Assembly (NCBI GenBank): GCA_945872245.1
Contig: CAMBZB010000007.1
Location: 1 to 64,000 of the forward strand
Length of the DNA: 64,000 bases
Direction of reading: 5' to 3'
Source of the DNA: Flavobacterium psychrophilum
GTDB lineage: Bacteria > Bacteroidota > Bacteroidia > Flavobacteriales > Flavobacteriaceae
Shown piece after piece: positions 27,989 through 35,500 of this stretch. The notes beneath the pieces are model-generated. The model was not told where the DNA came from, searched no databases, and saw only the letters and a list, made by a program, of their open reading frames with translations. Position numbers and translations under genes: made by a program. Position 1 is the stretch's first letter. The number at the start of each line of letters is the position of its first letter.

Positions 27989-28138
27989 AAGACAAATTTA
28001 TGTAAAAACTATTACTCAAAGATACCCGAAGATTTTTATACATTTGATGAAGAAAACTAGAGAAAAGTAAAACCACCACGAATATCTTAAAAAGATTGCT
28101 TCCGCCACAGCGGAGAATTCTTACCGCTTAATAATAAA

Positions 28139-28606
28139 ATGATAGAAATAGAAAGAAAATTTTTAGTTAGATCAGAATCCTTCAAAAAGGAAGCTTTTGC
28201 CCAAAACAGAATAGCGCAAGGCTATTTGAGTTCCGTTCCAGAACGCACAGTTAGAGTTCGCATAAAAGGAGACAAGGGGTTTTTGACCATAAAAGGAGCC
28301 TCAAATGAGACGGGCTTGTCACGGTTTGAATGGGAAAAAGAAATTCCTGTTGAGGAAGCGGCAGCATTATTAAAGTTGTGCGAAAAAGGAGTTATTGACA
28401 AAACCCGGTTTGAAGTAAAAAAAGGGAATCACATCTTTGAAGTGGACGAGTTTCATGGTGAAAATGAAGGGTTAATAATAGCTGAAGTAGAGCTTAAATC
28501 CGAAAACGAAACTTTCGAAAAACCTATTTGGCTTGGCAAAGAAGTCACCAATGACTGTAGATATTACAATTCCTATTTGAGTAAGAACCCTTTTACGCAT
28601 TGGTAA
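28139..28606 (+). CDS. CYTH domain protein (triphosphate tunnel family)
   Basis: A 155-residue protein starting MIEIERKFLVRSESF, the ExExK motif that defines CYTH domains. Alternating charged strands follow (RVRIKGDKGFLTIKG, EVELKSENETFE), building the triphosphate tunnel. Members hydrolyse inorganic triphosphate or thiamine triphosphate or cyclise ATP. For short bacterial forms like this, inorganic triphosphatase is the usual reading, but it is not proven here. It is a single gene, convergent with the response regulator at 28626. Confidence 0.9.
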   Translation: MIEIERKFLVRSESFKKEAFAQNRIAQGYLSSVPERTVRVRIKGDKGFLTIKGASNETGLSRFEWEKEIPVEEAAALLKLCEKGVIDKTRFEVKKGNHIFEVDEFHGENEGLIIAEVELKSENETFEKPIWLGKEVTNDCRYYNSYLSKNPFTHW

Positions 28607-28625
28607 TTATCGGAAGTGTCTCAAA

Positions 28626-29309
28626 TTAGAAGAGTAAACCTTTATTTTTAGCTTCTCGGACCAATTCCAAATCACTATCTTCTTTAATATTCAATAAATC
28701 CTTTAAATTTTGTTTTCTTTTTTCGATGGCTTCCAAAGATATAGGGATGTATTGTGGAATATCCGTAGTCTTAGTTCCTTTAGATATATGAAAAAGAATC
28801 TGTTTGTCAAACACATCAATCTCGATCGCTTCTGATTCGGCTAAATCTATCATTTTTTGGATAGATTGACTGTAATAAATTTCATTTTTCATCACTTTAT
28901 CGAAGCCAAAAAGTAACTCGTCAAATGTCAAATCATTTTTAATAACTAGTCCTTTTGGATTTATAGCGCTAATAAGATTCTTAATTTTCAATAATTCGGT
29001 GTACATGGTGAGCAAAATAATTTTGCATTTAGGCATGTACTCCATTAGCAATTTTGCTAAATCTTCCCCAGAAAACATCCCTTTTTCCTCATAAGTTGGC
29101 ATACTAATATCTAAAAAGGCAATGTCAAAAGCTTTCGTTTCCGAATTGGTAATGATTTCGTACGCCGATTTACAATCTTTGGCCTCCTCTATTAAAAACT
29201 CAAACTCATTTGGATTGTATCTCGTAATGGCATTCTTGTATCCTTGTATAATAAACGGGTGATCGTCTACTATCAATATATTGTTTTTAATTGTTGATCG
29301 AGTTGTCAT
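28626..29309 (-). CDS. Response regulator with receiver and LuxR-like HTH
   Basis: A 227-residue regulator. The receiver domain (about residues 11-135) has DD at 15-16, phosphoacceptor Asp67 in FDIAFLDISMP and a Lys in VIKND. The C-terminal 70 residues are a divergent helix-turn-helix (ILFHISKGTKTTDIPQYI, LEAIEKRKQNL) resembling LuxR/NarL. It starts 10 bases after the TPR histidine kinase gene, so the two form a two-component pair. Target genes are unknown. The natural neighbours are the repeat peptide gene and a LytTR regulator just upstream. Confidence 0.9.
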   Translation of the reverse strand: MTTRSTIKNNILIVDDHPFIIQGYKNAITRYNPNEFEFLIEEAKDCKSAYEIITNSETKAFDIAFLDISMPTYEEKGMFSGEDLAKLLMEYMPKCKIILLTMYTELLKIKNLISAINPKGLVIKNDLTFDELLFGFDKVMKNEIYYSQSIQKMIDLAESEAIEIDVFDKQILFHISKGTKTTDIPQYIPISLEAIEKRKQNLKDLLNIKEDSDLELVREAKNKGLLF

Positions 29310-29319
29310 TTATCTGTAT

Positions 29320-31347
29320 TTAAATTGGAACTGTGACTATTATTATTGTTCCTTCCCCTTTTTTTGATTTTATTTCGAATGTTCCTTCACATTCATTGAT
29401 TCTAGAAAGCATATTTTGCAATCCAATTCCTTTTTTCGCCCTATTTACATTAAAACCGATTCCATCATCTCTTATTTCCAAAAACAAATTGTCGATTTCT
29501 CTTTTAAATTCTACATGAATGGCATTCGCATTAGCATACTTGTTGATGTTTTGAAGCGATTCTTGAATGATTCGATATAAATTTATTTTGATGGCATTAC
29601 TAATCGATTCCCATTTTATTGTCGAATCAATAGTGGAAACCAATTTTGGTTTGAAAGTCTGTTTTTGATTTTCAAATAAGTCGTCTACAATGGCGACGAA
29701 GTTATTGATTAATTCTGATTTTTCCCTGTTCAAATCATGCGAAATTTCACGAATATCTTGCTCTATATTTTTTAATTCAGATAAGTAGTCGTTTCTTTTT
29801 TCGATAGCAGCCTCATCGTGAATTTTGTTCAAACCGTCTAGATTCATCCGCACCCCAAACATTCTGCCCAGAACCCCATCATGCAGTTCTTGCGCCACCC
29901 GTTTTTTCTCTTTTATTCGGATGGATTCCACATTACTTTGTTGAGAAATCATTAGACTATAGATTTCCTCATTAACTTTTTGTTGCTCTTGTTTGAACAA
30001 CAATTCCCTATTTTTTGCTTTTTGTGCCTTTATGATATATATAAACATTCCTAATATTAAAATGGAGCCAAAAATATAAACCAAATTTCTGTTTTGGGTC
30101 GTTAAATTGGTGTTTTCATCTTTTATTTGATCCGTTTCATACTCGATACGGGTGAATTTATCCCCCATATTTCGTTCTGCTTTTTGCAAACTATCATTGA
30201 TGTGGATGTATTCTTTATTATACACTGCAGCTTTTGCCGGCTCTATAATCGCCAATTGTTTAAGAGGCAATAATAGATTTCTATGGTTTTTAGAGTTTCG
30301 AGCTACAATTAGTGCTTCTTTCGAATATTGTAACGCTTTTTTAGGATCACTTTTAGATGCAAAATATTCCGATAAATGGATTTGGCTAATAATTACTCCC
30401 GTTGTTAACTTTAAACTATCCCTCATTTTTAGGGATTCATAAAATAGCTCTGGAAGCCCTTTTGATTCTTTGATTTTAAACCGAGAATATCCCAAGTTCT
30501 CCAATAACAATGCATATACAAACGGTTTGTATAAAAGCAACTCTTTTTTTTGTTCTAACCCTTTTTGAAAATAGGGTATTGCTTTTTTGTATTGCTTCAA
30601 ATTTAGATACACTAAGCCCAAATTATTCATTGAAGTTGCTTTAGATTGAAATTCCACGGGTGTTGGATTTTCGTTTAAACTTGTTAAAGCCTTGGTATGA
30701 AATTCTATAGCTTTATTATACTCTCCCAATTCATTATAGACTGTTCCAAGAAGATTGTACAATTCATAAGCTGTGTCGTCTGCCTTTTCTCCTTTTAACA
30801 CCCGCAAAGCTTTGAGTGCAGAAATTTCACTGCCCGAAAAATCACTCTCATTATATTGCAACATTGCTTTGTTCAATCGTGTTTTAGCAAGATTGTAATT
30901 GTCATTACGTTGCAAATAAATTTTTTCAGCTTTGAAATAGTACAAAAAAGCAGTGTCCGAAACTCCTTGTGAACCATAATAATCTCCTAAATAGGAATAA
31001 GCTTTGGCTGTACTAACGGTGTCCTTCATACTTACTGATTTTTCTAAAGTAATCAATGCAATTTTGCGATATTCTTCCCAATCGTTTAAATTATAATAGC
31101 GATTGGCAATTCTAAACAGGTTTACTCTTTGTAAGGAATCGTTGGGCTGATTGATGGTAATGACGAACGCTTTTTGGATGTATTCTCGTCTTTTTTTATC
31201 GGAGGAACCATAATCGTTGGCTTTAGTCAGATAAGTAGAAAGGCTGTCATCTTCCGTTGAAGTAGCATTTTGATTTGCTGTATTCTTCTTAGTACATCCA
31301 AAGAAAGCAACAAGCAAAAGTATAAGTATGAAGAATGTGGTTTTCAA
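29320..31347 (-). CDS. TPR-containing sensor histidine kinase (HisKA_3 type)
   Basis: A 675-residue kinase. The N-terminal signal has a lipobox-like LVAFFGCTKK, so the sensor part is outside the cytoplasm. Residues about 50-400 are tetratricopeptide repeats (for example LYNLLGTVYNELGEYNKAIEF and ATSMNNLGLVYLNLKQYKKA, 20 residues or fewer of each core). A membrane segment lies at about 422-440 (LVYIFGSILILGMFIYII), then a coiled coil. The HisKA_3 His489 is in AQELHDGVLG, and a HATPase_c domain has EIRDDGIGF and KGIGLQNM. It pairs with the downstream regulator. The ligand is unknown. TPRs commonly bind peptides, and a secreted repeat peptide is encoded immediately upstream. Confidence 0.93.
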   Translation of the reverse strand: MKTTFFILILLLVAFFGCTKKNTANQNATSTEDDSLSTYLTKANDYGSSDKKRREYIQKAFVITINQPNDSLQRVNLFRIANRYYNLNDWEEYRKIALITLEKSVSMKDTVSTAKAYSYLGDYYGSQGVSDTAFLYYFKAEKIYLQRNDNYNLAKTRLNKAMLQYNESDFSGSEISALKALRVLKGEKADDTAYELYNLLGTVYNELGEYNKAIEFHTKALTSLNENPTPVEFQSKATSMNNLGLVYLNLKQYKKAIPYFQKGLEQKKELLLYKPFVYALLLENLGYSRFKIKESKGLPELFYESLKMRDSLKLTTGVIISQIHLSEYFASKSDPKKALQYSKEALIVARNSKNHRNLLLPLKQLAIIEPAKAAVYNKEYIHINDSLQKAERNMGDKFTRIEYETDQIKDENTNLTTQNRNLVYIFGSILILGMFIYIIKAQKAKNRELLFKQEQQKVNEEIYSLMISQQSNVESIRIKEKKRVAQELHDGVLGRMFGVRMNLDGLNKIHDEAAIEKRNDYLSELKNIEQDIREISHDLNREKSELINNFVAIVDDLFENQKQTFKPKLVSTIDSTIKWESISNAIKINLYRIIQESLQNINKYANANAIHVEFKREIDNLFLEIRDDGIGFNVNRAKKGIGLQNMLSRINECEGTFEIKSKKGEGTIIIVTVPI

Positions 31348-31393
31348 TAGTTATTTTGAATTTTATCAAAAATACTAAAATAAAACTATTGAC

Positions 31394-31425
31394 ATAAAAA
31401 AAGGCTATCAAAAAATTGATAGCCT
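31394..31425 (-). terminator. Terminator after the repeat-peptide gene
   Basis: AGGCTATCAA (31402-31411) pairs with TTGATAGCCT (31416-31425). On the minus strand the stem is followed by seven T residues. It separates the small peptide gene from the histidine kinase gene, so the peptide is made from its own short transcript. Confidence 0.85.
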
Positions 31426-31467
31426 AATTATATTTATAAAATTAAATTTGATTTGTAACTATATTTA

Positions 31468-31713
31468 TCAGTCTAATCTTTTATTTCCCCCTACAGCTCC
31501 TTGACCTGAAGCATCTAATCTTTTATTTCCTCCTACAGCTCCTTGACCTGCAGCATCTAATCTTTTGTTTCCTCCTACAGCTCCCTGACCTGCAGCTTCT
31601 ATTGTAGTGTTAATATTATCTACTAATAAAATAGTACTTGTTTCAGGCGTAGTAAAAGATGTTAATACCATTACTAGTGAAAATAATCCGAAGGTTAAAA
31701 TTGCTCTTTTCAT
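31468..31713 (-). CDS. Secreted small protein with three tandem 14-residue repeats
   Basis: An 81-residue protein not matching any family I know. Residues 1 to about 20 form a signal-peptide-like segment (MKRAILTFGLFSLVMVLTSF). Residues about 21-39 are a spacer, and residues 40-81 are three repeats: AAGQGAVGGNKRLD, the same again, then ASGQGAVGGNKRLD, the last ending at the stop. Each has a basic KR pair. The repeats are near-identical at DNA level too (42-base unit). Transcription is toward a terminator, so the gene is monocistronic. Its neighbours are the LytTR regulator upstream and the TPR histidine kinase downstream. It could be a peptide precursor, a repeat cell-wall or metal-binding protein, or a spurious ORF. 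The signal sequence, terminator and intact repeats favour a real gene. Confidence 0.78.
   Translation of the reverse strand: MKRAILTFGLFSLVMVLTSFTTPETSTILLVDNINTTIEAAGQGAVGGNKRLDAAGQGAVGGNKRLDASGQGAVGGNKRLD
31471..31596 (-). repeat. Three tandem 42-base repeats within the secreted peptide gene
   Basis: Copies at 31471-31512, 31513-31554 and 31555-31596. They differ by only a few bases, mostly silent, with one coding change (Ala to Ser in the last protein repeat). In-frame units of exactly 42 bases imply recent duplication or homogenisation, and a copy number that may vary between strains. Confidence 0.9.
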
Positions 31714-31891
31714 AATTTGAGGGTTTATATTATTATATAGTTTACGTTAGTTAATGACTTGTGAATCTCACTTAGTCACGGTGTAAAAGTATATAGCATC
31801 CCTCTGTTTTTGTAGTAAAAATGAGCGTTTGTGGTAGAATGTAGTCGTTTGATAGTGAATGACTATCAAATTAGGGTAGATGGTAATTTTT

Positions 31892-32731
31892 TTAAATTTC
31901 TAAGTAATTTCCATTGGAAAAATCGGAAATAATCAGTTCTACATTCCCTTTATAGGATTTAGAGAAAGGCAGTTTTATGAGGGTGTTTTTAATATAGCAT
32001 ACCGCATTCCCTGTGTGAATTCTGGAAATATGGTTGCGGTTTACGATGTAGCTGTTGTGAATTCTAATAAAAGGAAAAGATAAAATACCTTCAAAATGTT
32101 TCAATGTTTTGAAAGCAGTAACCATTTCGCCATTATTTAAGTGAATGTCGGTAGAATTATTATCCGCCTGGAAATAGCAAATGTCTTTGGCATCAATATA
32201 CCTATAATCCCCGTATGATTTTATACATATTATAAGAGGTTGTTCTGTAGTTGAAATTTCTTTCTGTCCAGATTGAGCGGGACTTGTTGCTACTATTGAT
32301 TTAGGGTCATTATCAAAAACGGAGTTTTGACCTATGAAGACTTCGTCTTCTCCAATCGATTTTTTCAATTTTAAAATCGATTTTATCAAATCAATCCGTT
32401 GCACCGGTTTAATCATATAATCCGCCACTTCATATTGTATGGCCTCGAAGGCCAAATCTTTCTTGGTAGTGGTAATAATGATTTTAGGAATCACTTTCAA
32501 ATATCGATATAACTCACTGATTAGCGACAATGATAAATTACACTTTTTGTCAATTGGGTCAATTTCGAAAAAAATTAATTTTGGAGTGTGTTCTAGTATT
32601 AAGTTTAAACCATCAGCGTAGTTGTTAGCCGATGCCACGAAATCAAGCTCCGAAAAACTGTCAGCAATTGCTTTTGTTTTCAAAACACTTTCTTGATCGT
32701 CGTCAATAATAATGTACGGGTAATTTATCAA
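31892..32731 (-). CDS. LytTR-family regulator with atypical receiver (Glu at phosphoacceptor site)
   Basis: A 279-residue protein. The receiver-like domain (about 4-120) has the acidic cluster IIIDDDQES and the conserved Lys in DYMIKPV. Where LytTR receivers usually have an Asp (FLDI-type), this one reads KLIFFEIDP with Glu56. The LytTR DNA-binding domain spans about 165-270 (YIDAKDICYFQADNNSTDIH, then FIRIHNSYIVNRNHI). Glu may mimic phosphorylation and make it independent of a kinase, and no kinase lies directly beside it. It is transcribed upstream of the repeat-peptide gene, in the same direction. Confidence 0.9.
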   Translation of the reverse strand: MINYPYIIIDDDQESVLKTKAIADSFSELDFVASANNYADGLNLILEHTPKLIFFEIDPIDKKCNLSLSLISELYRYLKVIPKIIITTTKKDLAFEAIQYEVADYMIKPVQRIDLIKSILKLKKSIGEDEVFIGQNSVFDNDPKSIVATSPAQSGQKEISTTEQPLIICIKSYGDYRYIDAKDICYFQADNNSTDIHLNNGEMVTAFKTLKHFEGILSFPFIRIHNSYIVNRNHISRIHTGNAVCYIKNTLIKLPFSKSYKGNVELIISDFSNGNYLEI

Positions 32732-33045
32732 TGGCTTGACCTAATTTGTTAGCCATAGCATTAGATATTCAAAGTGCAACTGCGCTCTAAAATTAAAAGT
32801 CATTCGGTAGTTTTGGGAAACTAATTAAATAAAAACGTTTATTTATTTAAGAAACAGCTCTATTTAACAAGCTAAAAGTAAACATTTGACGCATTTTTCA
32901 TGTGGGTTGTTGATATTTTGCAAACAAATGTTAATACATTACACACAAATTACAATTAATTCCGATTAAACACAGCGAGTAAGTGATTTTAAATAAGAAA
33001 GGCTTCTCGATTGAGAAGCCTTTTTCGTATAAATGAAAAGTGTAA
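32732..33045. other. Intergenic region upstream of the LytTR gene
   Basis: 314 bases without a gene. It holds the glyS terminator (33000-33021) and an A/T-rich stretch presumably carrying the LytTR promoter. No full TTTG-N19-TAnnTTTG match was found on either strand, and no RNA gene was recognised. Confidence 0.6.
33000..33025 (-). terminator. Terminator after glycyl-tRNA synthetase
   Basis: AGGCTTCTC (33000-33008) pairs with GAGAAGCCT (33013-33021), loop GATT. It lies 25 bases beyond the synthetase stop. T-rich sequence follows on both sides, so it may be bidirectional, but only the minus-strand gene needs it. Confidence 0.8.
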
Positions 33046-34587
33046 TTACATTTTCATCAACCAGTTTTTCATCGAAACTTCATTTTCGATAATTGATTTC
33101 AAATCAGCGATTTTTACACGGTCTTGTTTCATCGAATCTCTGTGACGAATAGTCACCTTTTCATCTTCTATAGTTTGATGATCGACCGTAATACAAAATG
33201 GAGTACCTAATGCATCTTGTCTTCTATAACGTCTTCCAACAGCATCTTTTTCGTCATACGCCACATTGAAATCCCATCGTAAATCCTCAATAATTTGATG
33301 CGCTATGTCTGGTAATCCGTCTTTTTTTACCAAAGGTAAAACGGCAGCTTTTGTTGGCGCAAGCACCGCTGGCAAACTTAAAACAGTTCTTGTAGAACCA
33401 TCTTCCAACGTTTCTTCCTTTAAGGAAGTGGCAAAAATAGCCAAAAACATTCTATCCAATCCAACCGAAGTTTCAACAACATAAGGCGTATAATTGGCAT
33501 TTGTTTCCGTATCGAAATATTGCATTTTTTTACCGGAGAACTTTTCGTGGGCTTTCAAATCGAAATCTGTACGTGAATGAATCCCTTCTAATTCCTTGAA
33601 TCCAAAAGGGAAGTTAAACTCAATATCGGCAGCGGCATTGGCATAATGCGCTAATTTTTCGTGATCATGGAAACGGTAATTTTCTTTTCCTAGACCAAGG
33701 GATAAATGCCAATTCAAACGAGCCGTTTTCCAGTGTTCGTACCATTGCATTTCCGTGCCTGGTTTTACAAAATATTGCATTTCCATTTGTTCGAATTCTC
33801 GCATACGGAAAATAAATTGTCTCGCAACAATTTCGTTTCTAAACGCTTTTCCGGTTTGTGCAATTCCAAAAGGAATTTTCATTCGTCCTGATTTTTGAAC
33901 ATTTAAAAAGTTGACAAAAATACCTTGGGCTGTTTCCGGACGCAAATATAAATCCATTGCTGTATCAGCAGAAGCACCCAATTTTGTACCGAACATCAAG
34001 TTAAATTGACGCACCTCTGTCCAATTTCTGGAGCCTGATTCCGGGCAAGCAATTTCTAATTCTTCGATTAATGCTTTTACATCTTCAAGGTCTTCGTTGC
34101 CTAGAGAACGAGCCATTCTTTCTAGAATTTCTCTTTCTTTGGCTTTGTATTCCATAACCCTGGCGTTTGTTGTTACAAATTCCTGCTCATTGAAAGCATC
34201 TCCAAAACGAGCGCGCGCTTTTTCGATTTCCTTGATTGCTTTTTGATTCAGCTTTTCGGCATAATCTTCAATTAGTACATCGGCTCTGTATCTTCTTTTT
34301 GAATCTTTGTTGTCAATTAATGGATCATTGAAAGCATCAACGTGACCGGAAGCCTTCCAAGTCGTAGGGTGCATCAATATTGCCGCGTCGAGTCCAACGA
34401 TATTATCGTTCATTTGAACCATTGATTTCCACCAATATTCGCGTATGTTCTTTTTTAATTCGACTCCGTTTTGTGCATAATCGTAGACTGCACTTAATCC
34501 ATCGTATATTTCGCTTGATGGAAAAATAAATCCATACTCTTTTGCATGCGAAACTACATTTTTGAATAAATCTTCTTGTTTTGCCAT
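33046..34587 (-). CDS. glyQS: Glycyl-tRNA synthetase (single-chain class II)
   Basis: A 513-residue dimeric class II synthetase attaching glycine to tRNA-Gly, of the eukaryote/archaeal-like single-chain type rather than the bacterial alpha2beta2 type. Visible blocks: FIFPSSEIYDGLSAVYDYA at the N terminus, YLRPETAQGIFVNF, FRNEIVARQFIFRMREFEQ (motif 2, Arg and Glu) and TSVGLDRMFLAIF (motif 3). The anticodon-binding domain is C-terminal. It is a single gene with a terminator, divergent from comF. Confidence 0.95.
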   Translation of the reverse strand: MAKQEDLFKNVVSHAKEYGFIFPSSEIYDGLSAVYDYAQNGVELKKNIREYWWKSMVQMNDNIVGLDAAILMHPTTWKASGHVDAFNDPLIDNKDSKRRYRADVLIEDYAEKLNQKAIKEIEKARARFGDAFNEQEFVTTNARVMEYKAKEREILERMARSLGNEDLEDVKALIEELEIACPESGSRNWTEVRQFNLMFGTKLGASADTAMDLYLRPETAQGIFVNFLNVQKSGRMKIPFGIAQTGKAFRNEIVARQFIFRMREFEQMEMQYFVKPGTEMQWYEHWKTARLNWHLSLGLGKENYRFHDHEKLAHYANAAADIEFNFPFGFKELEGIHSRTDFDLKAHEKFSGKKMQYFDTETNANYTPYVVETSVGLDRMFLAIFATSLKEETLEDGSTRTVLSLPAVLAPTKAAVLPLVKKDGLPDIAHQIIEDLRWDFNVAYDEKDAVGRRYRRQDALGTPFCITVDHQTIEDEKVTIRHRDSMKQDRVKIADLKSIIENEVSMKNWLMKM

Positions 34588-34684
34588 AGTGGTGCAAAAA
34601 TATAAAAAGTGAACATAAAAAAAAGGAATTTATTGAAGTTTGAAGCACTGATTTCCTTATTTTTATAAATAAATCGCTGATTAA

Positions 34685-35368
34685 ATGTTCAAAAGCCTTG
34701 TCAATCTGTTTTTTCCTACCGTTTGTGCTGGTTGCCATTCGTTTTTATTGTGGAATGAAAACGTTATTTGTACGCTTTGCCGACATAATATGCCGCTGAC
34801 GAATCACCATTTGAATCCTGAAAACGAGGCTTTCAAAAAATTTTATGGCAGAATTCCTGTCGAACATACATCGGCATTGCTGTATTTTCATAAACGAGGC
34901 ATCGTTCAGGAATTAATTCACAACTTGAAATACAAAAGGCAAGAAGAAATAGGAACTGTTTTGGGAGAATGGTATGCAGAAGATTTAAAAAATTCGGCAA
35001 TAATTAAATCAATAGACGAAATCATTCCGGTGCCTTTGCACAAAAGAAAACTTCAAGAAAGAGGTTACAATCAGGTGACCAATTTTGGATTATCCCTTTC
35101 TAAAAATTTTAATATTTCATATAATCCAAATCTATTGGTTCGAAATATTTACTCCAAAACCCAATCCAAAAAAAACTTATTGAATCGAAGCGATGGAATC
35201 GACACTACTTTTGACGTTGTTTTTGCTGAAAAAGACCATAACAAACATTTTTTATTGATAGACGATGTTATAACGACAGGCTCGACATTGGAAGCCTGCT
35301 CACAAGCATTGCTGAAAATACCTGGGGCCAAAATTAGTATTGTTTGTATGGCGATGGCGCATTCTTGA
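34685..35368 (+). CDS. comF: ComF-family phosphoribosyltransferase-like protein
   Basis: A 227-residue protein. An N-terminal zinc-ribbon-like Cys set (CAGCHSF and CTLCRHN) is followed by a PRTase fold with IIPVPLHKRKLQERGYNQ and the PRPP-binding LLIDDVITTGSTLEACS. ComF is needed for DNA uptake in naturally competent bacteria and is widely conserved also in non-competent ones, so its biological role here is open. It is a single gene, divergent from glyQS, ending at a hairpin. Confidence 0.92.
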   Translation: MFKSLVNLFFPTVCAGCHSFLLWNENVICTLCRHNMPLTNHHLNPENEAFKKFYGRIPVEHTSALLYFHKRGIVQELIHNLKYKRQEEIGTVLGEWYAEDLKNSAIIKSIDEIIPVPLHKRKLQERGYNQVTNFGLSLSKNFNISYNPNLLVRNIYSKTQSKKNLLNRSDGIDTTFDVVFAEKDHNKHFLLIDDVITTGSTLEACSQALLKIPGAKISIVCMAMAHS

Positions 35369-35382
35369 TTAGTTTCAACAAG

Positions 35383-35410
35383 ACCTGACAGGTTTTAAAA
35401 CCTATCAAGT
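35383..35410 (+). terminator. Imperfect palindrome after comF
   Basis: ACCTGACAGGTTTT faces AAAACCTATCAAGT (two mismatches). A closely related palindrome sits at 43771-43803. This CTGTCAGGT-type hairpin looks like a recurring terminator-like element in this genome. Confidence 0.65.
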
Positions 35411-35500
35411 TCAATTGGAATGCAATACTAATTGTTATAAAAACATTTCGTTTACAGCGAATATAATTGTTATTTTGTGGCGTCTAAATTTTCAAAAATT

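Noticed and set aside
28090..28115. Small hairpin (TCCGC/GCGGA) upstream of the CYTH gene
   Set aside because: A five-base stem with no T run and no repeat elsewhere; too weak to call a terminator or regulator.
31471..31596. Tandem repeats that could be taken for a CRISPR array
   Set aside because: The 42-base units abut without spacers, encode an in-frame protein repeat, and no cas gene is near.
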